Notes: generated by a model not told the origin, from the letters alone. A stretch of DNA of 64,000 nt from Xanthocytophaga agilis (GCF_030068605.1 NZ_JASJOU010000001.1:124001-188000), one strand, 5' to 3'; shown: positions 26,859-35,452, numbered from the stretch's first letter. Program-made: numbers and translations.

Positions 26859-27302
26859 ATGAACACCCGAATCAAAATAAATACTGTAGAGCCTGAGGCT
26901 TACAACGTTATGTTTGCTTTTGAAAAATACCTATCTACTACAGAGATACCAAAGTTACATAGAGAACTTATTAAAATCCGGGCTTCACAAATCAATGGCT
27001 GTGCCTATTGTATAGATCTGCACACCAGAGATGCCCGTAAAGCTGGGGAAACAGAACAACGAATTTATGCTTTATCTGCCTGGCGTGAAACACCCTTCTT
27101 TAGTGAAGAAGAACGTGCTATACTGGCATTAACTGAAGAAGTTACCTTGATTCAGGGACGTGTATCCGATAAAACCTATGCAGAAGCAGCACGCTTTTTT
27201 GATGAGCAGTATCTGGCTCAACTAATAATGGCTATTATCGCAATTAATGCTTGGAACCGAATTGGTATTGCCACAGAATTAACACCTTCTATCAGGGAAT
27301 AA
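26859..27302 (+). CDS. Carboxymuconolactone decarboxylase / AhpD-like protein
   Basis: Small all-helical protein of 147 residues with the AhpD-type redox motif: C48 and C51 in NGCAYC and H55 in CIDLHTRDARKAGE. This resembles alkylhydroperoxidase AhpD rather than the decarboxylase itself, so a peroxide-reducing or stress role is probable. The C-terminal LIMAIIAINAWNRIGIATEL segment is typical of the family. It follows the Crp/Fnr regulator on the same strand and is succeeded by a 14-bp hairpin. Confidence 0.92.
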   Translation: MNTRIKINTVEPEAYNVMFAFEKYLSTTEIPKLHRELIKIRASQINGCAYCIDLHTRDARKAGETEQRIYALSAWRETPFFSEEERAILALTEEVTLIQGRVSDKTYAEAARFFDEQYLAQLIMAIIAINAWNRIGIATELTPSIRE

Positions 27303-27334
27303 TAGATTTGATGAGATTTCTAGTTTATATTCAT

Positions 27335-27369
27335 AATCCCTTGTAAATCTGTTGTATTTACAAGGGATT
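27335..27369 (+). terminator. Hairpin after the AhpD-like gene
   Basis: Perfect 14-bp stem AATCCCTTGTAAAT / ATTTACAAGGGATT with a 7-nt loop, 33 bp past the stop. No strong T tract follows, so termination efficiency is uncertain. Confidence 0.6.
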
Positions 27370-27597
27370 GTAATGCTGAATCATACCTTTTAAAGTAAAT
27401 CTTTCAATTTCTGGTGTCCTTTAAAAAATAGATATGCAGATTGATTATCTGTAACTTTTCTGTGTGATGGCTGATCCGATTGTATAGCAAAATGGGTAAA
27501 AAAGATCTTTGAGAAAAGCAAAAAAATCGGGCTTTTTATCTTCAGTTTTAATAAGAAACACCAGTCTTTTTACGACCACTTTTTCACTGAAAAGACT

Positions 27598-27605
27598 TAC
27601 ATTTG
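27598..27605 (+). promoter_or_regulatory. Candidate -7 box (TACATTTG) for tex
   Basis: Exact TAnnTTTG ending 29 bp upstream of the ATG at 27635. It lies inside the N-terminal extension predicted from the upstream TTG, which argues for the ATG as the true start. Confidence 0.55.
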
Positions 27606-27634
27606 CGGCCTCAAATCAAAATAGTCGGAGTTAC

Positions 27635-29878
27635 ATGAGTTTAACACACATTGCCAAAATTGCTCAGGAACTGTCCATTACACCTAAGCAGGTAGAAGCC
27701 ACAATTACCTTGCTTGATGAAGGTGGTACAGTACCTTTTATTTCCCGCTATCGGAAAGAAGTAACCGGATCTCTGGATGAAGTTGCGATTACTGCTATTC
27801 GTGATCGTATAGAACAACTACGTGAACTGGATAAGCGTCGTGAAACAATTCTGAAATCTATCAGTGATCAGGGTAAACTAACACCAGAGCTGGAAGCTGC
27901 CATTCATGCAGCAGAAACAATGGCTGTTCTGGAGGATATCTATTTACCTTACAAACCGAAAAAACGTACTCGTGCAACCATTGCAAAGGAAAAGGGATTA
28001 GAACCTCTTGCAGATATTATCTTTGTACAGCAAACGGCCGTTAATCCTCTGGCTGAAGCAGAGAAATTTGTAGATGTGGAGAAACAAGTTGCTTCTGCAG
28101 ATGAAGCACTCGCAGGAGCACGCGATATCATAGCTGAACGTGTGAATGAAAATGCAGAAGCACGTGCTGCAGTACGTGATCTTTTCTGGAAGAAAGGATC
28201 GTATAGCAGTAAGGTGATTCCTGGCAAGGAAGAAGAAGCTCAAAAATATAAAGACTACTTTGAATGGAGTGAATCGGTTTCCACTGCTCCATCACATCGG
28301 GTGCTGGCCATGAGAAGAGGGGAAAAAGAAGGATTCCTTTTATTAGATACAGCTCCTGAAGAGGAAGAAGCAATTGAATTACTGGAAAGACAGTTTATTC
28401 AGAATCGTAGTGATAGTGCAGATCAGGTAAAATTAGCGGTAAAAGATTCATATCGTCGTTTGTTAAAACCTTCAATGGAAACAGAGATCCGTCTGATGTC
28501 CAAGAAGAAAGCTGACGAAGAAGCTATTCGGGTATTTGCTGATAACCTGCGTAACCTGTTGATGGCTGCACCAATAGGTGAACGAAACATTCTGGCAATC
28601 GACCCGGGTTTCCGTACAGGTTGTAAGGTAGTTTGCTTGAACCGTCAGGGTAAGTTATTGCATAATGATGTGATTTATCCTGAGTTTCCAAATAAAAAAC
28701 AGGATGCTATTCATACAGTTATGGCATTGTGTGCCCGTTACGAGGTGGAGGCTATTGCTATTGGTAACGGAACGGCCGGTCGTGAAACAGAAAGTTTTGT
28801 GCGCAGCATTGGTTTGCCAAGTACAATACAGATCGTAGTGGTAAATGAAAGCGGAGCTTCTATTTATTCTGCATCCGATGTAGCTCGCGAAGAATTTCCG
28901 GATTATGATGTAACGGTTCGGGGTGCTGTTTCTATCGGACGTCGTTTGATGGACCCACTGGCGGAGCTGGTTAAGATTGATCCAAAATCGATAGGTGTTG
29001 GACAATATCAGCATGATGTGGATCAGTCTGCATTAAAGCAGAGTCTGGATGATGTAGTAATGAGTTCAGTAAATGCTGTAGGGGTAGAAGTCAACACTGC
29101 TAGTAAGCAGTTATTAACCTATGTATCGGGATTGGGACCACAACTAGCGCAGAATATCATTGATTATCGGAATACCAATGGTCCATTCAAAACCCGTGAA
29201 GAATTAAAGAAAGTGCCACGTCTGGGTTCAAAAGCATTCGAACAGGCAGCTGGTTTCCTACGGATTCGTAATGCAGAAAATCCATTGGATTCCAGTGCTG
29301 TACACCCCGAAAGATATGATCTGGTAAACAAGATGGCTACAGACTTGAATACTTCTGTAAAAGATCTGATGAAGACAGATAGCTTGAGAAAACAATTGGT
29401 TTTAGCCAAATACCAGAGTGAAGAAGTAGGATTACCTACGTTACAGGATATCGTTTCTGAATTGGCTAAACCAGGCCGTGACCCTCGTGAGCAATTTGAG
29501 ACTTTCCAGTTTGCCGATGGTGTTAATTCCATGGAAGATTTACGTGTAGGAATGAAATTGCCAGGTATAGTTACCAACGTAGCCGCCTTTGGTGCCTTTG
29601 TTGATATTGGCGTTCACCAGGATGGATTAGTGCATATCAGTGAGTTGTCAGACAAATATGTTTCTAATCCAAATGAGGTTGTAAAAGTACAGCAGAAAGT
29701 TGAAGTGACTGTAATGGAAGTGGATATTGCACGCAAGCGTATCGCTCTCTCTTTAAAAACTGGTAAACCAATTGATAAAGCAGGTGCTGGAAAGTCTAAA
29801 GAACGTTCGCAGAAAAATGCAGAACCAGAAAACGATCTACAGGCGAAATTGGCTCAGTTGAGAAGCAAATTTAAATAA
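27635..29878 (+). CDS. tex: Tex family RNA-binding transcription accessory protein
   Basis: Conserved cytoplasmic protein of 747 residues that binds RNA and associates with transcription. Domains in order: Tex N-terminal helical domain (LSITPKQVEATITLLDEGGTVPFISRYRKE), YqgF/RNase H-like fold (NILAIDPGFRTGCKVVCLN), helix-hairpin-helix repeats (LGPQLAQNIIDYRN, LKKVPRLGSKAFEQAAGFLRI), and an S1 domain near the C-terminus (GIVTNVAAFGAFVDIGVHQDGLVHISEL). The long frame reaches back to a TTG at 27509, but the promoter box at 27598 and the normal family N-terminus (MSLTHIAKIAQEL) support ATG 27635. Confidence 0.95.
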   Translation: MSLTHIAKIAQELSITPKQVEATITLLDEGGTVPFISRYRKEVTGSLDEVAITAIRDRIEQLRELDKRRETILKSISDQGKLTPELEAAIHAAETMAVLEDIYLPYKPKKRTRATIAKEKGLEPLADIIFVQQTAVNPLAEAEKFVDVEKQVASADEALAGARDIIAERVNENAEARAAVRDLFWKKGSYSSKVIPGKEEEAQKYKDYFEWSESVSTAPSHRVLAMRRGEKEGFLLLDTAPEEEEAIELLERQFIQNRSDSADQVKLAVKDSYRRLLKPSMETEIRLMSKKKADEEAIRVFADNLRNLLMAAPIGERNILAIDPGFRTGCKVVCLNRQGKLLHNDVIYPEFPNKKQDAIHTVMALCARYEVEAIAIGNGTAGRETESFVRSIGLPSTIQIVVVNESGASIYSASDVAREEFPDYDVTVRGAVSIGRRLMDPLAELVKIDPKSIGVGQYQHDVDQSALKQSLDDVVMSSVNAVGVEVNTASKQLLTYVSGLGPQLAQNIIDYRNTNGPFKTREELKKVPRLGSKAFEQAAGFLRIRNAENPLDSSAVHPERYDLVNKMATDLNTSVKDLMKTDSLRKQLVLAKYQSEEVGLPTLQDIVSELAKPGRDPREQFETFQFADGVNSMEDLRVGMKLPGIVTNVAAFGAFVDIGVHQDGLVHISELSDKYVSNPNEVVKVQQKVEVTVMEVDIARKRIALSLKTGKPIDKAGAGKSKERSQKNAEPENDLQAKLAQLRSKFK

Positions 29879-29937
29879 AGGCTGATAAAGCGAGCAATTT
29901 GCTTAAAATGAGAAAGTTGATTTAAAAATAGATAAAG

Positions 29938-29966
29938 AAAGGCTGGCAGTAATGTCAGCCTTTTTG
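29938..29966 (+). terminator. Terminator of tex
   Basis: Stem AAAGGCTG / CAGCCTTT, extendable by three pairs with one wobble, followed by TTTTTGTT; located 60 bp past the tex stop. Confidence 0.82.
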
Positions 29967-30297
29967 TTATCTTAATGTAATGTATTGATTAATTTTTGCT
30001 AAAAAAGAGTCATTTCTTTGTAAAAAACATAAGTTTATTTTGAGGGTCGTTACTTGTACTTTTTCTGGGTGAGTAAAATGTAAGTCGCTATAAATCAGTA
30101 TAAAACCTTTTTGGTGGGTTTTAAAAACATCACTATATCATTGAATTGATATTTGTTTTTGCAGATGGCGTTTGAAAAAAAGGAAGAATAGAGAAATTGA
30201 AGTTTACAAATAATGCATTTTTTTCAAAAACAGAAAAGAAGGTATATGTGTATGAAAATGAGTGAATTGTGACTTTACAGGGAAGGGATAGATATAG

Positions 30298-30430
30298 TAT
30301 CTTTGTAATGTAAATCAAGCAGATATATCCTCAGATGTAAGTCTGATTAAAATATAAAAATACGAATTTAGGTTGTAAGTGGTTTGTTACTGAAATTCTC
30401 CGAAGGTGTCCTTCGGAGAATTTTCGTTTT
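30298..30430 (+). ncRNA. Candidate small RNA (orphan promoter and terminator)
   Basis: An exact -7 box TATCTTTG (30298-30305), with a weak -33 (TTT at 30274, 21-bp spacer), would start a transcript near 30312. It would end at a strong hairpin ATTCTCCGAAGG / CCTTCGGAGAAT (30395-30406, 30410-30421; loop TGT) followed by TTTCGTTTT, giving about 115 nt. The enclosed ATGs are followed at once by TAA, so no peptide is encoded. The hairpin has no T tract on the minus strand, so it does not serve the convergent COG0523 gene, and tex already has its own terminator. Function unknown. Confidence 0.4.
30395..30430 (+). terminator. Strong orphan terminator
   Basis: Perfect 12-bp stem with a 3-nt loop and a T-rich tail on the plus strand; no annotated gene ends just before it. 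Confidence 0.75.
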
Positions 30431-30450
30431 ACTAGGGTGATACAATTGAA

Positions 30451-31650
30451 CTAATGCGGGAAATGATCGGTGAATTTATGACCATTATACATCTGTAGAA
30501 CTTCAAATGGAGTACATAGGCACAAACCAAGTTCCTGCTTGATGATTTTTTCTTCTATATCCTGACCAATAATTACCAGTTCATTTATACGATCACCAAA
30601 GTCACTATTCCACCGTTCCTCTATTAGTTGCTTGTTTTCCTGATATGCTGTATGTTGTTCTCTTTTCGCTTCCGGCATAGATGCCCACCATATACCCGCA
30701 GTTTCCGCTTGTAAGGATCCGCCTGCCTGGCTCCAGCTTAGTGCTACACTGGGACGAGAGGCCAGCCAGAATAGACCTTTACTACGAATAATATTGGCAG
30801 GCCAGTTCATATTTAAGTAGTTCCAGAATCTTTCAGGGTGGAATGGCAGTCGGGATCGGAATACAAAAGAGCTAATACCATACTCTTCGGTTTCTGGTGT
30901 ATGCGTTTTTTGTAACTCTTCCTGCCATGCTGACGAAATTTCAGCTTCTTCCAATGTAAAAAGTTGAGTATGAAGAATCTCTTTTAACTCAACCTGTCCA
31001 TACTGTGATTCAATAATACGGGCTTTGGGATTAAGCTTCTGTAGAATAGCTTTTAGCTCACCCAATGTTTGTGGTGTTACCAAATCTTCTTTATTCAAGA
31101 TAATAACATTGGCAAATTCAATCTGTTCTGTGAGTAAGTTAACGATTGGGCGATGGTCATCTTCCGTTTCATTTAGTTTTCTGTCTGTAACAGTTTCATT
31201 GCTTCCATAGTCTCTGGCAAAATTAAATGCATCCACTACTGTGACTAATGTATCTAGTTGTGAAAACCTGGAAAGATTAACACCTGATTGTTCATCTACA
31301 AAAGTAAAGGTTTGAGCAACAGGCAGTGGTTCTGAGATTCCTGAGCTTTCAATAAGCAAATAATCAAACCTTCCTTCTTTTGCAAGTTTCTCTACTTCCT
31401 GGATTAAGTCTTCCCGTAATGTGCAACAAATGCAGCCATTTGACATTTCAACCAGTTTTTCTTCGGTTCTGGATAAAGTATTTTCTCTTTGTACAGTCTG
31501 AGCATCAATGTTGACTTCACTCATATCATTGACAATAACGGCCACCTTCAGATTTTCTCTGTTATAAAGAATATGATTCAGGAGAGTAGTTTTACCTGCT
31601 CCCAAAAAGCCGCTGAGAACAGTAACAGGCAATTTTTTAACTTCTTGCAT
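30451..31650 (-). CDS. COG0523-family GTPase (CobW/ZNG1-like metal chaperone)
   Basis: GTP-dependent metal chaperone of 399 residues. The P-loop GFLGAGKTT is at 14-22, the family metal site CxCC at C73-C75-C76 ([11 protein letters not shown]), a Walker B-like [12 protein letters not shown], and the NKED base-specificity motif in [10 protein letters not shown]; the CobW C-terminal domain fills residues about 280-395. Members include zinc chaperones induced under zinc starvation and CobW of the cobalamin pathway. The palindromic promoter upstream favours a metal-regulated, probably zinc, role; the cobalt chelatase genes are 27 kb away. The frame opens at 31722, inside the palindrome, but ATG 31650 ([15 protein letters not shown]) matches the family start. 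Confidence 0.92.
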   Translation of the reverse strand: MQEVKKLPVTVLSGFLGAGKTTLLNHILYNRENLKVAVIVNDMSEVNIDAQTVQRENTLSRTEEKLVEMSNGCICCTLREDLIQEVEKLAKEGRFDYLLIESSGISEPLPVAQTFTFVDEQSGVNLSRFSQLDTLVTVVDAFNFARDYGSNETVTDRKLNETEDDHRPIVNLLTEQIEFANVIILNKEDLVTPQTLGELKAILQKLNPKARIIESQYGQVELKEILHTQLFTLEEAEISSAWQEELQKTHTPETEEYGISSFVFRSRLPFHPERFWNYLNMNWPANIIRSKGLFWLASRPSVALSWSQAGGSLQAETAGIWWASMPEAKREQHTAYQENKQLIEERWNSDFGDRINELVIIGQDIEEKIIKQELGLCLCTPFEVLQMYNGHKFTDHFPH

Positions 31651-31662
31651 AAGAATAAGTAG

Positions 31663-31694
31663 TTGGTTACTTGAACGATGGATTTTTACTTTTG
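31663..31694 (+). promoter_or_regulatory. Promoter of the M28 peptidase gene (TTG-N21-TACTTTTG)
   Basis: TTG at 31663-31665, a 21-bp spacer and an exact TAnnTTTG at 31687-31694. Start of transcription is expected near 31701, giving a leader of about 88 nt. The -7 box lies within the left arm of the palindrome. Confidence 0.65.
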
Positions 31695-31724
31695 CAACAA
31701 TATTGCAAAAGTAAAAATCCATCG
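31676..31724. promoter_or_regulatory. Palindromic operator overlapping both divergent -7 boxes
   Basis: A perfect 22-bp inverted repeat: left arm 31676-31697, right arm 31703-31724, 5-bp spacer CAATA. Its inner part reads TTTTGCAACAATATTGCAAAA. Each arm carries a TACTTTTG -7 box, one per strand (31687-31694 plus, 31706-31713 minus), so any protein bound here would block both promoters. Size and symmetry are compatible with a Fur-family (for example Zur) dimer site, an inference from the metal-related gene it controls. It is not a terminator: no gene ends here. Confidence 0.72.
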
Positions 31725-31788
31725 GAACTTTTAAAAAAAATCCTACATTCGTTATCGCAACACCAATTGATCAAACCAACCATTCATC

Positions 31789-33888
31789 ATGAAGAAAACT
31801 TTCTGGAGACTTTCTATCTGTCTCTTTGTCGCAGCAGGAGCTCATACTCTCAATGCTCAATCTTTAACAGGCTTTTTACCTTCTCAACAGGCAAAAGAAC
31901 AAGAAGCTGAAAAACTTTTTTTGCAGAAACCTAAGCCTGAAGTCTATAAAAAACATCTGGAAGCATTGACTCGTGTACCACATTCTGCAGGTACTCCTGA
32001 GAATGCTCAAGTACGAGCATATATTGTAGATATAATGAAAAAAGCAGGTTGGCAGGTAGAAGAACCTGCCTATGACATTTTTATGCCTGTGTCTCCTGGT
32101 GAAAATACAGTTGAAATCATCACACCTGAGAAAATAAAATTAAATACTACTGAAACACCAGTAGATGCTTTTTCAGGCCAACCTCGTGTTACAGGTGGTT
32201 GGAACTCATTTTCCGGTTCTGGAGATGTAACAGCAGAAGTAGTGTATGCTAATTTTGGTACAAAGGAAGATTTTGAAAAGCTGGAGTCAATGGGAGTTTC
32301 TGTTAAGGGTAAAATTGTTATAGCCAGATATGGTGGGAACTTTAGAGGATACAAGGCCAAACATGCTCAGGCACATGGTGCTGCCGGAGTAATAATCTAT
32401 ACAGATCCGATAGATGCTGGATATATGAAGGGCATTACTTATCCGGAAGGACCTCAGGCAAATGATTCCTATATTCAGAGAGGATCTTTATTGACAGTAG
32501 ATTTTACAGGTGATCCTTTGACTCCTTTTGTGCCTGCATTACCATTAGATGGAAAGAAAAAAATAGAACGCTTATCTCCGGATAAAGTAGATTTACATAA
32601 AATTCCGGTGACTCCAATTTCTTATGGTGCTGCCAAAGAAATTCTAACCCGAATGACAGGACAGAGCGTGCCTGCTGGCTGGCAAGGGGCTTTGCCTTGT
32701 GCCTATCGGATTGAAGGAGGGAGTAAACTAAAAGTACATTTAAAAGTAGAGCAAAAGAATGACTTTACCAGAGTCACTAATGTGATTGGTACACTCAAAG
32801 GTAGTGAGTTCCCCGATGAGTGGATTATTCTGGGATCACACTATGATGCATGGGTTCATGGAGCAACAGATCCAAATAGTGGAACCTCTATGCTCATTTC
32901 TGTAGCAGAAGCACTGGGAGAGCTCACAAAGGCAGGTTACAGACCTAAGCGCAGTATTAAAATCTGTCATTGGGATGCTGAGGAATTTGGGGTAATCGGA
33001 TCGACAGAATGGGTTGAGCAATTTAAAGAAGAATTGTCTGCTAAAGCTGTTGCTTATATGAATGCAGATGCAGCTGTATCAGGTAAGTTCTTTGGAGGGG
33101 CTTCTTCCCCATCGTTGAAACAATTGTTAAAAGATGCTACACAGATGGTTTCTTATCCGGGTTCTGATAAGACAGTCTATCAGCAGTGGGCAGGAGCTAA
33201 ATCTGAACCTGAAGTAGGAAATCTGGGCGGGGGGTCGGATCATATCGCTTTTTATATGTATGTTGGTGTGCCTTCGTGGGGTGGGGGAACAGGTGGAGTA
33301 ACACCTTATCACTCGGCTTATGATAATTTTGAATATTACTCCCGCTTTGTTGATCCTACTTTTCAAATGGGGCCAATGGTTTCACAGATATTTGGTATTA
33401 TGGCTATGCGATTGGCTAATGCTGAAGTGATTCCTTATGATGTAAGTCGATATGCAACAGACCTGGAAAAGCATTTAAGTACTATTGAGAAAACGATAAA
33501 AGTGTATTCTCCTGCTTATTCTTGTGAAAAGCTAATGACTGCTGTTCATGAACTTGGAAAAAATATTGAAACATATAATGCAGCACAACAAAAATATATT
33601 CAAGCCAATAAGAGTGTTAAAAACACAACTGCAGAATTAAATAAAATTCTTATTTCTCTGGAGAAGTCATTTATAGATACACAAGGGATGGCCTATGGTA
33701 AATGGTATCAATCCTTGTATGCGTCTCCTGATCCTTATAGTGGCTATGCTTCCTGGATGTTACCAGGTTTTATGTATGAGGCATCTTTAAAATCAACAGC
33801 CAACCTGCCTCATTTAGAGACTCGCTATCTGAAGGCTATTCAATCTCTAAATGAAAAGGTAACGGCTCTGACCAAAAAGTTAGGATAG
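31789..33888 (+). CDS. Secreted M28 family peptidase (PSMA/transferrin-receptor-like architecture)
   Basis: Exported zinc peptidase of 699 residues, similar in layout to glutamate carboxypeptidase II. The signal peptide is MKKTFWRLSICLFVAAGAHTLNA. A PA domain (about 120-260; KGKIVIARYGGNFRGYKAKHAQAHGAAGVI) is inserted before the catalytic M28 domain, where GSHYDAWVHGATDPNSGTS gives ligands H351 and D361 and CHWDAEEFGVIGS carries the catalytic and ligand Glu pair. GGGSDHIAFYMYVGVPS and YHSAYD supply later ligands. A transferrin-receptor-like dimerisation domain ends the protein (about 580-699). Divergent from the COG0523 gene across the palindrome, suggesting shared metal control. Confidence 0.93.
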   Translation: MKKTFWRLSICLFVAAGAHTLNAQSLTGFLPSQQAKEQEAEKLFLQKPKPEVYKKHLEALTRVPHSAGTPENAQVRAYIVDIMKKAGWQVEEPAYDIFMPVSPGENTVEIITPEKIKLNTTETPVDAFSGQPRVTGGWNSFSGSGDVTAEVVYANFGTKEDFEKLESMGVSVKGKIVIARYGGNFRGYKAKHAQAHGAAGVIIYTDPIDAGYMKGITYPEGPQANDSYIQRGSLLTVDFTGDPLTPFVPALPLDGKKKIERLSPDKVDLHKIPVTPISYGAAKEILTRMTGQSVPAGWQGALPCAYRIEGGSKLKVHLKVEQKNDFTRVTNVIGTLKGSEFPDEWIILGSHYDAWVHGATDPNSGTSMLISVAEALGELTKAGYRPKRSIKICHWDAEEFGVIGSTEWVEQFKEELSAKAVAYMNADAAVSGKFFGGASSPSLKQLLKDATQMVSYPGSDKTVYQQWAGAKSEPEVGNLGGGSDHIAFYMYVGVPSWGGGTGGVTPYHSAYDNFEYYSRFVDPTFQMGPMVSQIFGIMAMRLANAEVIPYDVSRYATDLEKHLSTIEKTIKVYSPAYSCEKLMTAVHELGKNIETYNAAQQKYIQANKSVKNTTAELNKILISLEKSFIDTQGMAYGKWYQSLYASPDPYSGYASWMLPGFMYEASLKSTANLPHLETRYLKAIQSLNEKVTALTKKLG

Positions 33889-33909
33889 ACTAGTTGTATC
33901 TGACTAAGG

Positions 33910-33952
33910 AAGTCCAGATCTCGTTGATAACAGTGAGGTCTGGACTTCTTTG
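33910..33952 (+). terminator. Terminator after the M28 peptidase gene
   Basis: 13-bp stem AAGTCCAGATCTC / GAGGTCTGGACTT with one wobble, followed by CTTTGTT. Confidence 0.7.
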
Positions 33953-34142
33953 TTATACTTTATATAATTGAAATTTGCAAATTGAAGTTGTATAGAAACT
34001 TGCATTTTATATAGTAAAAAACTTTTTAGTGTTTTTTCAGAAAGAGAAAATCTTTTCTAAAAGACTTGGTTTTTCTGGTAAATGTAGGAGACAGGTCTGT
34101 TTGAATAACTATGTGAGACTATTTTGGGAGATGTGATTATTG

Positions 34143-34190
34143 TAGAATCTTACAATCAGATTCTATTTTAGATGGGAAATTTTATATTTG
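34143..34190 (+). promoter_or_regulatory. Promoter and small inverted repeat upstream of the M43 protease gene
   Basis: Exact -7 box TATATTTG at 34183-34190, 30 bp before the ATG. The -33 zone is covered by an inverted repeat TAGAATCT-N7-AGATTCTA (34143-34150, 34158-34165), a possible operator; the -33 element itself reads TTC rather than TTG. The rest of the 331-bp gap (33889-34219) holds only the M28 terminator. Confidence 0.5.
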
Positions 34191-34219
34191 GTTATCACAA
34201 ACTCCTAACTTAATTAAAC

Positions 34220-35185
34220 ATGAAAAAACTGCTTCTACCTTGCCTGATTATGGCATTGACTTTTCTGTCCTGTCATAAAGATGAAATTGAGTCTCAAAGC
34301 TCTGATATCACTATTGCTCCGACTGCACGTAAATGTGCTTCTATGGAACTGCTTGCCATTCAACTAAAGAATGATCCTGCTATGGCAGACAGAATGTTGC
34401 AAATAGAATCATTTACCAATAAGGTACTAAAAGAGCATAAGGCAGCTCGTTTAGTAAATGGTGTAATAGAAATACCTGTTGTAGTCAATGTCCTGTACAG
34501 GACTGCATCAGAAAACATATCTGATGCTCAGATACAATCTCAGATTGATGCATTAAATGAAGACTATAATGCAACCAATGCTGATTTCACGCTTGTTCCG
34601 GCAACTTTCTCAGGTGTAAAAGCCAACGTTGGAATTCGGTTTGTACTAGACCAGACTGTTCGCAAATCCACCAACAAGAGGTCATGGAATACCAATGATT
34701 ACATGAAAATATCATCACGTGGTGGAATTGATCCTACTTCGCCTGCTACTAAATTAAATTTATGGGTGTGTACCTTGTCAAATGATATTTTGGGGTATGC
34801 ACAGTTTCCTGGTGGAGCCTCTGCTACAGATGGCGTCGTAATATTAAATACAGCCTTTGGTCGCACCGGCACTGCTGCTGCACCGTTTAATAAGGGGAGG
34901 ACAGCAACCCATGAAGTAGGGCATTGGCTGAATCTGCGTCATATATGGGGTGATGCAACCTGTGGAACTGACTATGTAAATGATACTCCATTGCATAATA
35001 CAGCTAATTATGGTTGTCCTGCTGCTGGTCATAAATCTACCTGTACAGGTACTCCTGTAGAAATGACAATGAATTACATGGATTATACAGACGATGCCTG
35101 TATGTATATGTTTTCCAATGGACAAAAATCAAGAATGCTAGCTACTTTTGTTTCTGGAGGACCACGCTATAGCTTTGCTCAATAA
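34220..35185 (+). CDS. M43 (pappalysin-like) zinc metalloprotease lipoprotein
   Basis: Extracytoplasmic metzincin of 321 residues. The N-terminus MKKLLLPCLIMALTFLSCHKDE has an SPII lipobox with the acylated Cys in LSC, so it is membrane anchored and perhaps surface exposed. The extended zinc motif HEVGHWLNLRH puts ligands at H231, H235 and H241 with catalytic E232; the Met-turn follows in EMTMNYMDYTDDACMYMF. Cysteines around the active site (DATCGTDYVND, NYGCPAAGHKSTCTG) fit the disulphides of cytophagalysin-like M43B enzymes. No T9SS sorting domain is present. Confidence 0.93.
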   Translation: MKKLLLPCLIMALTFLSCHKDEIESQSSDITIAPTARKCASMELLAIQLKNDPAMADRMLQIESFTNKVLKEHKAARLVNGVIEIPVVVNVLYRTASENISDAQIQSQIDALNEDYNATNADFTLVPATFSGVKANVGIRFVLDQTVRKSTNKRSWNTNDYMKISSRGGIDPTSPATKLNLWVCTLSNDILGYAQFPGGASATDGVVILNTAFGRTGTAAAPFNKGRTATHEVGHWLNLRHIWGDATCGTDYVNDTPLHNTANYGCPAAGHKSTCTGTPVEMTMNYMDYTDDACMYMFSNGQKSRMLATFVSGGPRYSFAQ

Positions 35186-35197
35186 TGTCAGTTTTTG

Positions 35198-35236
35198 ATA
35201 GGTTGTTGTGTACATACAACAACCTATTATTTTTTA
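35198..35236 (+). terminator. Terminator after the M43 protease gene
   Basis: Perfect 12-bp stem ATAGGTTGTTGT / ACAACAACCTAT, loop GTACAT, then a T-rich tail. Confidence 0.88.
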
Positions 35237-35395
35237 TCTGTTCTCCTCATTTGTTTCTCTACAAGTTTCTCTCCATTCAGAAATTCATCGTTAGATTCTT
35301 GCATCCTAATTAGAAATTAAAGCATTTTATTTTTATACAGCTCATATAGTAATAAACTATCTCTCTGTCAGTGATATAAGAATTTCTTTGTTGTA

Positions 35396-35441
35396 ATAAT
35401 TAATTATATTTTCAAAATATTTTGAAAATATAATTAATTAT
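35396..35441. repeat. 46-bp perfect palindrome at a promoter
   Basis: Twenty-three bases and their exact reverse complement with no spacer: right half begins ATTTTGAAAATATAATTAAT. Almost purely AT with a TTTTCAAAATATTTTGAAAA core. It covers the -33 element of the promoter for the gene at 35502 and has no T-tract geometry of a terminator, so an operator or a cruciform-prone regulatory site is more likely. Confidence 0.8.
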
Positions 35442-35452
35442 CTGTAGTTTTG
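35422..35452 (+). promoter_or_regulatory. Promoter for the paralogous membrane-protein pair (TTG-N20-TAGTTTTG)
   Basis: TTG at 35422-35424, 20-bp spacer, exact TAnnTTTG at 35445-35452; predicted leader of about 40 nt to the ATG at 35502. Among the best -33/-7 matches in the window. Confidence 0.72.

Larger units (their letters stand above)
29967..30450. other. Gene-free region between tex and the COG0523 gene
   Basis: About 480 bp without a convincing ORF. It includes a 7-bp inverted repeat TAAAACC/GGTTTTA at 30101-30123 and, at 30298-30430, a promoter-terminator unit described separately. Confidence 0.6.

Noticed and set aside
27509-27634. 42-codon N-terminal extension of tex from a TTG
   Set aside because: The stretch contains an exact -7 box and does not match the Tex N-terminus, which begins at ATG 27635.
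30133-30318. 61-codon minus-strand ORF in the tex/COG0523 gap
   Set aside because: Low-complexity AT-driven composition, no promoter and no recognisable features; it overlaps the small-RNA candidate.
31651-31722. 24-codon N-terminal extension of the COG0523 GTPase
   Set aside because: It would translate the palindromic promoter; the family N-terminus starts at ATG 31650.
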